Origin: JBJXHC01 sp964538485
Lineage (GTDB): Bacteria; Bacteroidota; Ignavibacteria; UBA10030; UBA6906
Length of the DNA stretch: 64,000 bases
Direction: 5' to 3'
Assembly (NCBI GenBank): GCA_964538485.1
Contig: CAZIHJ010000002.1
Coordinates: 25,525 to 89,524, forward strand
Shown here: positions 55,870 through 64,000 of the stretch, in pieces
Numbering within the stretch: position 1 is the first letter of the stretch
Layout of the letters: each line of letters opens with the position of its first letter
Made by a program: the position numbers and the translations under genes
The notes under the pieces: generated by a model
What the model was told of the DNA's origin: nothing
The model's database searches: none
Seen by the model: the letters and a program-made list of their open reading frames with translations, nothing else

Positions 55870-56370
55870 TTATGTCGGCGTCTTTACAGCTTCTGTAGAC
55901 GGGTCTGGTGCTGGGAGAAGTTCTTCGGGTGATTTCCCGAGGTTATTCAGCTCAAACTGTGCGGAGGGTGCCATCTCATGTGAAGGAAAACGTGCAAGAA
56001 AACTGCGGTACGCCACAGCGGCGCTGTCAAGGACGTGTAGTTCGTTGTTGTACAGATATCCCACAAGAAACATTGCCATGGGGGTCTGAGGTGCGTCAGG
56101 GTACAGCGCTGAATATTTCTTATAGGCATCAATGGCACTCGCGTACTCACGTGTCTCGTTGTATACCGTTGCGATCCCGAACAATGATAATTCGGCCTGC
56201 TTGCTCTCAGGATGAGCTTCAACTACTTTTTCAAATTCGGCCAATGCAACGGGAAAATCCTGTCGTTTCATAGCTTCATCGGCCCTGGCATACATTTCCT
56301 CGGGAGAAGGTCCGCTACAGCGAGCGAAGACAACAGCAAGGGTGAGCGAGAGAAGGACATGCTTCAACAT
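55870..56370 (-). CDS. TPR-repeat lipoprotein
   Basis: 166 aa from MLKHVLLSLTLAVVFARCSG. A hydrophobic signal ends in ARCSG, a lipobox-like but unusual cysteine site. Residues 25-150 hold about three TPR-like units (MYARADEAMKRQDFPVALAEF, then EYASAIDAYKKYSALYPD), as in YbgF/BamD-type periplasmic proteins. Partner unknown. Earlier in-frame Met residues overlap rsmB and are rejected. Confidence 0.78.
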   Translation of the reverse strand: MLKHVLLSLTLAVVFARCSGPSPEEMYARADEAMKRQDFPVALAEFEKVVEAHPESKQAELSLFGIATVYNETREYASAIDAYKKYSALYPDAPQTPMAMFLVGYLYNNELHVLDSAAVAYRSFLARFPSHEMAPSAQFELNNLGKSPEELLPAPDPSTEAVKTPT

Positions 56371-56428
56371 GTGAGCGTACTTTCGTGATAGGGAATGATG
56401 AATAAGGTAGAAAAAGAGGGCGAAAGAA

Positions 56429-57763
56429 TCAATGAACTGACCGGGCCATTGCAGCAGCGAAGAACCCGTCCGTCGTTGTCTTGTGCGGCAAGAGCCAGAG
56501 ATAGGGTGTTGCGTTCGAAACAGTGATACCACGTTGAGCGAGGAGTTCCGACGCAGATTCCAAAACAAAATCCGCGTTCTCTTTGAGAAAGGCCTCAACG
56601 ATACCCTCGTTCTCCTTTCGCAGCAGTGTACATGTCGAGTAGACCAATCTTCCACCGGGCTTCACTAAACCGGAGAATTCCTTGAGCACAGCCCGTTGGG
56701 TACTGCAGATTCGAGCAACAAAGTCTCCGGTAAACGTGAGCTTTGCTCCGGGGTTGCGTCGAAACGTGCCCACTCCGGTACAGGGCGCATCAACGAGCAC
56801 AATATCGGCCTGTCCTCGCAACGACGCTATCGCCGCACTGTCCCGTCCGGCAAGCAGTATTTCATCAACACGGACACCAGCGCGCGCCACGCGCTCCCTG
56901 ATATTGTTCAGACGTCGTTCTTCCACATCAATGGCAATGAGCCGACCTTGATTCTGCATCAATGCTGCAAGGTGAAGCGTCTTGCCACCCCCGCCTGCGC
57001 AGGCATCCACGACTGTCATCCCCGGTTCAGCCTGAGTCAGGAAGGAGATAATCTGGCTTCCCTCATCTTGCATTTCAAACGAACCCCCTTTGAATGCTGC
57101 AAGCGCCTGTGCATTGATGCGTTTTGCAAGAACAAGCCCATGAGGAGAAAGGCGGGTCGTATATGAATCCACACCATCGCCGATCAACTTTTTCCTGCAT
57201 TCTTCCACACTGTTTTTGAGTGTATTCACCCGTACGGTGATTGGTGCCTGAGTATTCAGGGATTTGCAGAGCGCTTCGGTCTCCGGTTCCCCGAATCGTT
57301 CAATCCACTCACGTACAATTTCATCCGGGAAGGAATGCAAGACTGCAAGGCGACGCACAGCATTTGAGGCCAGCATCGGGCTGAGATCAGCCGCGGCAAT
57401 TCCAGTCAACGTTTCTTCGCATTGTACATCAGGCAGGTACACACGCCACAAGCCTGCGACATCAGGAAGGAGAACGTCGGGGGAAGTTCCGGAGAATTTC
57501 AACTCATAGGTTACTACAAAAAGGATCGCTGGAATGCGTTTCATTGAGCCGGCATATGGGGTACCCGCAAGAACTGTTTCTTCCAGAAATCGCACATTGC
57601 GGACTATGCCAAAAAGCATATCAGAGATGAATCGCCTGTCTTTGGCACCAAGGTAGTGCCGCGTACGAAAAAAATCGCGCACGACCTGATCGGCAGGATG
57701 CTTAAGCATGCGAACGGCATCAAGCAGTTCAATAACGTGACCGATAAGGGAAGATCGTCTCAT
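56429..57763 (-). CDS. rsmB: 16S rRNA m5C967 methyltransferase RsmB-like
   Basis: 444 aa from MRRSSLIGHVIELL. N-terminal NusB-like domain (about 1-140), then a Rossmann methyltransferase: DACAGGGGKTLHL binds SAM, DAPCTGVGTFRRNP holds one catalytic cysteine and YSTCTLLRKEN the nucleophile. Methylates cytosine in small-subunit rRNA. Start is chosen because it begins the NusB-like region. Confidence 0.9.
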   Translation of the reverse strand: MRRSSLIGHVIELLDAVRMLKHPADQVVRDFFRTRHYLGAKDRRFISDMLFGIVRNVRFLEETVLAGTPYAGSMKRIPAILFVVTYELKFSGTSPDVLLPDVAGLWRVYLPDVQCEETLTGIAAADLSPMLASNAVRRLAVLHSFPDEIVREWIERFGEPETEALCKSLNTQAPITVRVNTLKNSVEECRKKLIGDGVDSYTTRLSPHGLVLAKRINAQALAAFKGGSFEMQDEGSQIISFLTQAEPGMTVVDACAGGGGKTLHLAALMQNQGRLIAIDVEERRLNNIRERVARAGVRVDEILLAGRDSAAIASLRGQADIVLVDAPCTGVGTFRRNPGAKLTFTGDFVARICSTQRAVLKEFSGLVKPGGRLVYSTCTLLRKENEGIVEAFLKENADFVLESASELLAQRGITVSNATPYLWLLPHKTTTDGFFAAAMARSVH

Positions 57764-57772
57764 AAGAAATGA

Positions 57773-57805
57773 AAAGGGTCCGACCGAACGAATGGCCAGA
57801 CCCCC
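57773..57805 (-). terminator. Hairpin after the isoaspartyl peptidase gene
   Basis: On the minus strand GGGTC...GACCC with partial inner pairing, followed by TTTTC. Fits a modest intrinsic terminator between the peptidase and rsmB. Boundaries are approximate. Confidence 0.5.
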
Positions 57806-57826
57806 GTCCAAGAGCCTATGCAGTAG

Positions 57827-58735
57827 TTATACCTCGACAACCGGTTGCTTCATTCCTGTGTTCATAAAAGCCCGGGCCATCCTCGGTGTATTATACGCAA
57901 TACCAATCTGACCTGCATTGTTGATAGCGATCAACCCACCATATCCATCCGCTTTGCGCTCGAGGATTTTTATCCCCTCCTGCACCGCCGTTTCTGTATC
58001 GCCGCCATTGTGCTGCATCAAATCAATGACAGTCTTTGCCATCACCACTTTGATCATGGCCTCACCCCATCCCGTCGTGGACACCCCACCCACCTCATTC
58101 TCCGCATACGTACCGCATCCAATGAGGGGAGAATCACCAACGCGCCCGGGAAACTTGTTTGGTATACCGCCTGTCGATGTCCCGGAGGCAATGTTGCCAA
58201 ATTGATCCAGGGCCACGGCTCCAACAGTATCCACAGGAACCTTCTTCCTGTGAAAAGCATCCTTGGTCACAAAATTTTTGTTCCTCTGAAGATCACGCCA
58301 TCGCTCAAGTTCACGATTTGTGATCAAATCATCCTGATGGCATGTACGTACTCCATGCTCACGCGCAAAGCGCGTCGCCCCCATACCAACAAGGAGAACA
58401 TGCTCGCTATCTTCCATGATTTTCCGTGCAAGTGAAATGGGATTCTTGACATTCTGTACTGCGGCAATAGCCCCGGCTCGCAGGTCTTTGCCATTCATGA
58501 TGCTTGCATCCAACTCAACTTCGCCCACCTGGTTGATGAACGAGCCCCGGCCTGCATCAAACGTCTCATCATCCTCGAGGATAATGATGGCCGTTTCGAC
58601 TGCCTCGACTGCTGACCCTCCTTTTGCGAGTACCGACCATCCCGCCTTAAATGCGCGCCGAACGCCATCTCTGTGTGCATCGACCGCATTATCAGGGATG
58701 TCCCATGCACCACCGTGCACAACGAATGAAATCAT
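57827..58735 (-). CDS. Isoaspartyl peptidase/L-asparaginase (Ntn-hydrolase)
   Basis: 302 aa. HGGAWDIP at the start, and the autoprocessing threonine T170 in PVDTVGAVALD, which becomes the N-terminal nucleophile of the beta subunit; GCGTYAENEVGGVSTTG and TGWGEA follow. It removes N-terminal isoaspartate from peptides and can hydrolyse asparagine. No signal peptide, so cytoplasmic. Confidence 0.93.
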   Translation of the reverse strand: MISFVVHGGAWDIPDNAVDAHRDGVRRAFKAGWSVLAKGGSAVEAVETAIIILEDDETFDAGRGSFINQVGEVELDASIMNGKDLRAGAIAAVQNVKNPISLARKIMEDSEHVLLVGMGATRFAREHGVRTCHQDDLITNRELERWRDLQRNKNFVTKDAFHRKKVPVDTVGAVALDQFGNIASGTSTGGIPNKFPGRVGDSPLIGCGTYAENEVGGVSTTGWGEAMIKVVMAKTVIDLMQHNGGDTETAVQEGIKILERKADGYGGLIAINNAGQIGIAYNTPRMARAFMNTGMKQPVVEV

Positions 58736-58890
58736 TACATTTCCTGTGTTTACGTGAACTTTCCGGAGAGGAACTACAGGAAAAGTTACTCAATGGACAT
58801 CCGTAAAGCAATGGGTCTCACCCTCTCTGTGACGCCGGATAAGCAGCTTGTCACAAAGGAGGACATTCATCAGTGACTGTGATGGGAATC

Positions 58891-61533
58891 TCAGTAAACG
58901 GGTTCAGTGTGATGTTTCCTGACCAATTCAATTGCACCACGCCCATCAAGCCCTACGACAACCGTCTCACCTTCACCACATTCCTCCTTTAGAAGGAACT
59001 CGGACAATGGATTGACGATGTGCTTTTGGATGACGCGTTTCAACGGCCGGGCACCAAATGCCGGATCAAATCCCAGCTTCGAGAGCCAGACCTTTGCTTC
59101 TTCATTGACTTCTAGGTTGATGCCCTTTGTTCGTACAAGACTAATTACCCGATCAAGTTGCAATGACACGATATGACGGATATCCTTCCTGGTGAGGGGC
59201 CGGAACACAATCACCTCGTCAATCCGGTTGAGGAACTCCGGCCTGATACTTTGTCGAAGCATCTGCAGGAGTTCCTGTTTCAGTTCGGCGAATTCCTCGT
59301 CCCACCCGTCATCCTCGTATGCCCCTCCGGTGATCTTCTCATGAATGAGATGGGAACCAAGATTTGACGTCATGATGACGATGCTATTCTTGAAATCCAC
59401 GAGACGACCTTTACTGTCAGTCAGCCGGCCTTCATCAAGAACCTGCAGGAGGACATTGAAAACTTCGGGATGGGCCTTTTCGATCTCGTCGAGCAGTACA
59501 ACGGAATACGGTTTCCGGCGCACTGCCTCGGTGAGTTGCCCCCCTTCATCGTAACCGACGTATCCGGGCGGCGCGCCAATCAACCGGGACACGGAGAATT
59601 TTTCCATGTATTCACTCATGTCGATACGCACCATCGCACTCTCGTCGTTAAATAGAAATTCAGCCAGTGCACGCGCAAGCTCCGTTTTTCCGACGCCGGT
59701 ACTCCCGAGAAAGATGAAGGAACCGATCGGACGTTTCTCATCTTGCAAGCCGGCCCGCGATCTACGGATTGCCTCACTTATCGCCTTGACGGCTTCATCT
59801 TGTCCAACCAGGCGTTCGTGCAACCGATCCTCCAAATGCAGAAGTTTTACCCTGTCACTTTCAAGCATGCGCGATACAGGAATTCCTGTCCACCTGGCCA
59901 CGATTTCAGCGATATCTTCCGCTTCAACTTCTTCCTTGAGCATCCGACGATCTTTTTGCACACCCTGTAGTCGTACTGATGCCTCTGTAATCCTCTTTTC
60001 GAGACCGGTGATAATGCCATACCGTAGTTCTGCGACACGGCCAAGATCTCCTTCACGCTCTCGATGTTCGGCCTCGATCTTTGCTTTCTCCATTTCTTCT
60101 TTCATGCCGCGAATGGATTTGATGAGCTCTTTCTCCAGTTGCCAGTGGGCCCGCAATTCCGTGCGTTGCTGGACAAGGTTTGCAATATCTTTCTCGATTT
60201 CACCCGACCTGCTCAGGGTGGATTCATCCTTTTCACGACGGACTGCCTCACGCTCGATTTCCAGTTGCTTGATTCTGCGCTCGACATCATCCAGTTCATC
60301 CGGCAGGGAGTCGATTTCGATCCGAAGCTTGGAAGCAGCTTCATCGACAAGATCAATGGCTTTATCCGGGAGAAACCGGTCGCCGATGTACCGATGGCTG
60401 AGTTGCGCAGCCGCGACTATGGCGCCATCGGTGATTCGCACGCCGTGATGCACCTCGTACCGCTCCTTCAAACCCCGAAGAATTGAAATTGTATCTTCAA
60501 CGCCCGGTTCGTTCACGAGTACCGGCTGGAAGCGTCGTTCCAGTGCCGGGTCTTTCTCTATGTATTTTCGATATTCATCAATGGTCGTCGCCCCAATCGC
60601 GCGCAACTCCCCCTTGGCAAGGGCCGGCTTGAGCATGTTTGCAGCATCCATGGAACCCTGCGCCGCTCCGGCACCAACGAGCGTGTGAAGTTCATCAATG
60701 AAGAGAATTATCTCCCCCTCTGAAACTTCCACTTCCTTGAGCAACGCTTTGAGGCGCTCCTCAAATTGACCGCGAAAACTTGTTCCAGCCACCAGCGATC
60801 CCATATCCAGCGCGACGATCCGCTTCGTTTTCAGATTCTCCGGCACATCACCATGAACTATACGGAGAGCGATTCCTTCCGCGATGGCAGTTTTTCCAAC
60901 CCCCGGCTCGCCAATCAACACCGGATTATTCTTCGTACGGCGGGAAAGCACTTGCAAGACACGCCTGATCTCCTCATCGCGCCCGATGACAGGATCCATC
61001 TTTCCCTTGCGCGCCAGCTCATTGAGGTCGCGCCCATAGCGTTTGAGCGCCTGATATTTTTCTTCCGGGTTTTGATCGGTCACGCGTTGAGTACCACGGA
61101 TGTCTTTTAAGACTTTATAGATATTCTCCGTGGACACTCCCTGATCCTGGAGTAGCCGACCGGCATGTGTCTCCCGGGCGTCCGTCAACGCCAGCAGCAG
61201 GTGTTCTGTACTGACATATTCATCTTTCAACTGTCCGGCATGTTTTTGCGCGCTTTCAAGAACACGCCCGAGTGTGTTGGACATGCCATGATTTGCCAGA
61301 CCAGCCCCACTGACTTTGGGAAGGCGATCGAGGACCTCGTTCAACTTAATCTTGATAGCACTGGTGTTGGCTCCCACACGTTCAAAAATCGGGAGTACGG
61401 TACCTGAAGCATCCTGGACCAATGCTGCCAGCAAATGCTCGGGCTCGATCACCTGGTTTCCATAGCTGGAGGCTATCTCCTGCGCATTCTGGAGTGCCTC
61501 CTGTGATTTGATTGTAAATTTATTAAGATCCAT
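58891..61533 (-). CDS. clpB: ATP-dependent disaggregase ClpB
   Basis: 880 aa. Clp N-domain (1-150), first AAA+ with GEPGVGKT (208-215), a long coiled M-domain (about 400-525) that marks ClpB, second AAA+ with GSTGVGKTELA and pore loop GYVGYDEGG. It pulls apart aggregates with DnaK, whose gene lies just upstream on the same strand. Confidence 0.97.
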   Translation of the reverse strand: MDLNKFTIKSQEALQNAQEIASSYGNQVIEPEHLLAALVQDASGTVLPIFERVGANTSAIKIKLNEVLDRLPKVSGAGLANHGMSNTLGRVLESAQKHAGQLKDEYVSTEHLLLALTDARETHAGRLLQDQGVSTENIYKVLKDIRGTQRVTDQNPEEKYQALKRYGRDLNELARKGKMDPVIGRDEEIRRVLQVLSRRTKNNPVLIGEPGVGKTAIAEGIALRIVHGDVPENLKTKRIVALDMGSLVAGTSFRGQFEERLKALLKEVEVSEGEIILFIDELHTLVGAGAAQGSMDAANMLKPALAKGELRAIGATTIDEYRKYIEKDPALERRFQPVLVNEPGVEDTISILRGLKERYEVHHGVRITDGAIVAAAQLSHRYIGDRFLPDKAIDLVDEAASKLRIEIDSLPDELDDVERRIKQLEIEREAVRREKDESTLSRSGEIEKDIANLVQQRTELRAHWQLEKELIKSIRGMKEEMEKAKIEAEHREREGDLGRVAELRYGIITGLEKRITEASVRLQGVQKDRRMLKEEVEAEDIAEIVARWTGIPVSRMLESDRVKLLHLEDRLHERLVGQDEAVKAISEAIRRSRAGLQDEKRPIGSFIFLGSTGVGKTELARALAEFLFNDESAMVRIDMSEYMEKFSVSRLIGAPPGYVGYDEGGQLTEAVRRKPYSVVLLDEIEKAHPEVFNVLLQVLDEGRLTDSKGRLVDFKNSIVIMTSNLGSHLIHEKITGGAYEDDGWDEEFAELKQELLQMLRQSIRPEFLNRIDEVIVFRPLTRKDIRHIVSLQLDRVISLVRTKGINLEVNEEAKVWLSKLGFDPAFGARPLKRVIQKHIVNPLSEFLLKEECGEGETVVVGLDGRGAIELVRKHHTEPVY

Positions 61534-61568
61534 TTTTTTCCTTCTGATACAAGTTCAGCTCCAGGAGA

Positions 61569-61781
61569 TTACGACTCCCCATTTGCCTGTTCAAATAACC
61601 TTGCTCCTGCTTTTTGTTCCATGACAATCTCAACAGCTGCACGCTTGTCCTTCGGTTGCATATCGTGGAATGCCGTCATTGCTGCCGCGCTACCACCATT
61701 GCCGGACATTTTGCCGTTCACTATGGCGTAGAGCAACAAGAACGCACATGCGAGGAGGAAGGCCCAAACGACTATGATCAT
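61569..61781 (-). CDS. Small membrane protein
   Basis: 70 aa, not recognised. One N-terminal hydrophobic helix (IIVVWAFLLACAFLLLYAIV) and a charged tail DMQPKDKRAAVEIVMEQKAG. Sits between dnaK and clpB on the same strand, downstream of a hairpin. Plausibly real; function unknown. Confidence 0.55.
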   Translation of the reverse strand: MIIVVWAFLLACAFLLLYAIVNGKMSGNGGSAAAMTAFHDMQPKDKRAAVEIVMEQKAGARLFEQANGES

Positions 61782-61800
61782 TGACGGTTCCTTTCATGAC

Positions 61801-61825
61801 AAAGGCGAGGGTTCGCCTCGCCTTT
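61801..61825 (-). terminator. Hairpin downstream of dnaK
   Basis: AAAGGCGAGG and CCTCGCCTTT, exact 10-bp arms with a 5-nt loop, 33 bases after the dnaK stop. Only a short T-run is present, so it may lower rather than stop read-through into the small gene and clpB. Confidence 0.7.
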
Positions 61826-61857
61826 GGTAACTTTACTTCAATGTTGCGGATGCCTCT

Positions 61858-63789
61858 TTATTTCTTGTCTTTATCATCAACAACTTCAAACTGTGCATCC
61901 TCAACCTTCTTCTCATCCTTGGGCGGCTGGGTACTTTGGCCACCTGGACCTGATTCCGGTCCACCGGCCTGTGCTTGACCGGCGGCCGTTGCCTGCTGGT
62001 ACATCTTGGATGAGGCCTCATTCCACGCGACATTCAGTCCTTCAATGGCTGCCTTGATAGCATCAATGCTCCCGCCCTTGATCGATTCTTTCAGCTTTTC
62101 GTTGGCGCTTTCCACTTTACCGCGCAGGGTTGCATCCACCTTGTCACCAAACTCCTTCAGTTGCTTTTCCGTCTGGAAAACGAGGTTGTCCGCCTGGTTC
62201 TTAACGTCGATTTCTTCTTTTCGCTTCTTGTCTTCGGATGCATGAGCCGCAGCATCAGACTTCATCTTGTCCACTTCTTCCTTACTCAAACCGCTCGAAG
62301 ATGTAATACGGATTGATTGTTCCTTATTTGTCCCCTTGTCCTTGGCCGAGACGTGAAGCAGACCGTTCGCATCAATATCAAACGTTACCTCAATCTGCGG
62401 AACCCCGCGGGGCGCAGGGGGAATGCCGTCGAGATGGAACTTACCGAGCGTCCGGTTATCCACAGCCATAGGCCTTTCGCCCTGCAACACGTTGATTTCC
62501 ACGGACGGTTGACTGTCAGAAGCTGTCGAGAATACCTCACTCTTGCGAGTCGGGATTGTTGTGTTGGACTCGATGAGCTTTGTCATGACACCGCCGTATG
62601 TCTCAATGCCTAGGGACAACGGCGTAACATCGAGCAGGAGCACATCCGTAACGTCACCTGCAAGCACACCACCCTGTATTGCCGCACCTACCGCCACCAC
62701 CTCGTCCGGGTTGACTCCCTTGTGGGGCTCACGTCCAAACATTTCCTTCACAAGTTGCTGAACCCTTGGAACCCGGGTCATACCCCCAACGAGAATCACT
62801 TCGTCAATCTGATTGGGATTGAGCCCGGCATCTTTGAGAGCACGTTCGGTGGGACCAAACGTCTTCTGTATCAAATCATCGACAAGCTGCTCAAACTTTG
62901 CCCTTGTCAGCGTCAGATTCAAGTGTTTGGGACCATCCGCGGTTGCAGTGATAAATGGCAGATTAATCTCCGTCTGCATGAGCTGGGAAAGTTCAATCTT
63001 GGCCTTTTCTGCAGCCTCTCGCAAACGCTGAAGCGCCATCGGATCCTTGCGAAGATCAATGCCCTCCTGTTTCTTGAACTCCTCGGCGATATGATCGAGA
63101 ACCCTTTGATCAAAGTTATCACCACCAAGGTGTGTATCGCCGTTGGTCGATTTCACTTCAAAGACTCCATCGCCCAATTCCAGAATCGAAATGTCGAACG
63201 TACCGCCACCAAGATCGTAAATGGCGACCTTGCTTTCCTTCTCCTTTTTGTCGAGACCATAGGCCAACGCCGCTGCCGTCGGTTCATTGATGATACGGAG
63301 GACGTTCAAACCCGCAATTTCACCTGCCTCCTTTGTGGCCTGACGCTGCGCATCGTTGAAGTAGGCCGGAACGGTAATTACGGCTTCGGTGACTTTCTGT
63401 CCCAGATAGTCCTCAGCGGTCTGCTTCATCTTCTGCAGGATCATAGCACTGATCTCAGGCGGAGAATACACCCGTCCGTTTACCTCAACGCGGGCAGTGT
63501 TGTTCTCGCCCTTCACAACCTTATAGGGTACGAGTTTCATCTCTTCGCTGACTTCATCATGAAAACGCCCCATGAATCTCTTTATTGAAAATACTGTATT
63601 CTGTGAGTTGGTGACCGACTGGCGCTTTGCTGCCTGACCAACCAACCGTTCACCATTTTTGCTGAATGCCACAATGGATGGTGTTGTTCTCCCACCCTCT
63701 GCGTTTGCGATAACAGCGGGATCCTTCCCTTCCATTACAGCCACAACAGAATTTGTGGTGCCCAGATCTATCCCGATGATTTTTCCCAT
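61858..63789 (-). CDS. dnaK: Chaperone DnaK (Hsp70)
   Basis: 643 aa from MGKIIGIDLGTTNSVV; AGGAG lies 8 bases upstream. ATPase blocks IGIDLGTTNS, VYDLGGGTFDIS-like (IYDLGGGTFDIS) and INEPTAAALAYG, linker VLLLDVTPLSLGIET, and a lid ending in a Gly/Gln-rich tail. It folds client proteins with DnaJ and GrpE and works with ClpB. In the 211 bases upstream no CIRCE operator is seen; a longer N-terminus would be non-family sequence. Confidence 0.97.
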   Translation of the reverse strand: MGKIIGIDLGTTNSVVAVMEGKDPAVIANAEGGRTTPSIVAFSKNGERLVGQAAKRQSVTNSQNTVFSIKRFMGRFHDEVSEEMKLVPYKVVKGENNTARVEVNGRVYSPPEISAMILQKMKQTAEDYLGQKVTEAVITVPAYFNDAQRQATKEAGEIAGLNVLRIINEPTAAALAYGLDKKEKESKVAIYDLGGGTFDISILELGDGVFEVKSTNGDTHLGGDNFDQRVLDHIAEEFKKQEGIDLRKDPMALQRLREAAEKAKIELSQLMQTEINLPFITATADGPKHLNLTLTRAKFEQLVDDLIQKTFGPTERALKDAGLNPNQIDEVILVGGMTRVPRVQQLVKEMFGREPHKGVNPDEVVAVGAAIQGGVLAGDVTDVLLLDVTPLSLGIETYGGVMTKLIESNTTIPTRKSEVFSTASDSQPSVEINVLQGERPMAVDNRTLGKFHLDGIPPAPRGVPQIEVTFDIDANGLLHVSAKDKGTNKEQSIRITSSSGLSKEEVDKMKSDAAAHASEDKKRKEEIDVKNQADNLVFQTEKQLKEFGDKVDATLRGKVESANEKLKESIKGGSIDAIKAAIEGLNVAWNEASSKMYQQATAAGQAQAGGPESGPGGQSTQPPKDEKKVEDAQFEVVDDKDKK

Positions 63790-64000
63790 GATATTCTCCT
63801 GTTCGTTTGGGGAGCCATCTTTCAAAGCATGGCAATGATATTCTGGAAACATAGAGGCAATGGACATGCCACAGGTTACGATTGCGGCATTCTGTTTGCA
63901 ACCTGATGATTTGAAACAAGTTATGGGAAAATTGTCCAGGGCTATCGCATGCCCTTGTTCATGCCATGATGACACATATCCCGCGCTCATCGAGGCAAAG

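Noticed and set aside
58793..58876. 27-codon open frame between clpB and the isoaspartyl peptidase
   Set aside because: Too short, with no ribosome site or similarity to support it.
63790..63990. 67-residue N-terminal extension of DnaK
   Set aside because: The DnaK start MGKIIGIDLGTTNS has its own ribosome site, and the extension has no Hsp70 similarity.
63790..64000. CIRCE or sigma-32 heat-shock signal before dnaK
   Set aside because: No TTAGCACTC-N9-GAGTGCTAA element and no clear sigma-32 hexamers were found.

Overview
The window looks like part of a free-living, heterotrophic Bacteroidota/Chlorobiota-type (FCB) bacterium of roughly 50-55% GC, perhaps an Ignavibacteria-like lineage. The reasons are a DUF3078 outer-membrane protein, a DUF2752-TM2 pair, an OmpA protein with thrombospondin-3 repeats, a fused mannose-1-phosphate guanylyltransferase/phosphohexomutase and lysine 6-transaminase. 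This placement is inference; no 16S gene is present. Two 100-N runs (22282-22381, 49175-49274) show this is a draft scaffold, and both interrupt conserved genes.

Layout. 0-6.8 kb, minus strand: a tight run plsY, split transketolase (two genes), htrA, purB, aldehyde dehydrogenase, lysine 6-transaminase (cut by the window edge). 7.0-16.1 kb, plus strand: a lone larB, a cystathionine beta-synthase/gamma-lyase pair (reverse transsulfuration), the GDP-mannose-type fusion enzyme, a lone PTS EIIA, lgt, a glutaredoxin-like protein, a small membrane protein and rlmB. 16.1-20.0 kb: an accessory stretch with few genes (DUF2752, TM2, an unrecognised 227-aa protein, a zinc-free alcohol dehydrogenase-like protein), full of palindromic and inverted repeats. 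20.0-35.6 kb, mostly minus: an NtrC-type regulator, carboxyltransferase/acyl-CoA dehydrogenase/MeaB (propionyl-CoA and acyl-CoA metabolism), sugar epimerase, purD, glycosyltransferase, M24 peptidase, guaB, glutaryl-CoA-dehydrogenase-like protein, then a two-component locus.

35.8-51.9 kb, plus: a receiver-DHp protein, Nif3, zinc-ribbon coiled-coil protein, RNase HI-like protein, RNase P RNA, recJ, yebC, ruvCAB, a PCC/DUF296 protein and an acylating aldehyde dehydrogenase, then OmpA, DUF2780, MscL, a HerA/DUF853-type ATPase, DUF3078 and a 3-methyladenine glycosylase. 51.9-64 kb, minus: uvrA, DUF58, a TPR lipoprotein, rsmB, isoaspartyl peptidase, clpB, a small membrane protein and dnaK.

How it fits together: most genes are housekeeping (purines, DNA repair and recombination, protein quality control, envelope). 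Lysine 6-transaminase, its neighbouring aldehyde dehydrogenase and the distant glutaryl-CoA-dehydrogenase-like gene together suggest lysine breakdown. The least explained material is (i) a family of short palindromes at 15.2-20.0 kb whose inner arms change together so that pairing is kept, (ii) a receiver-DHp protein with no ATPase domain, divergent from two other receivers, and (iii) an acylating aldehyde dehydrogenase with a linker plus short C-terminal helix resembling a microcompartment targeting tail.
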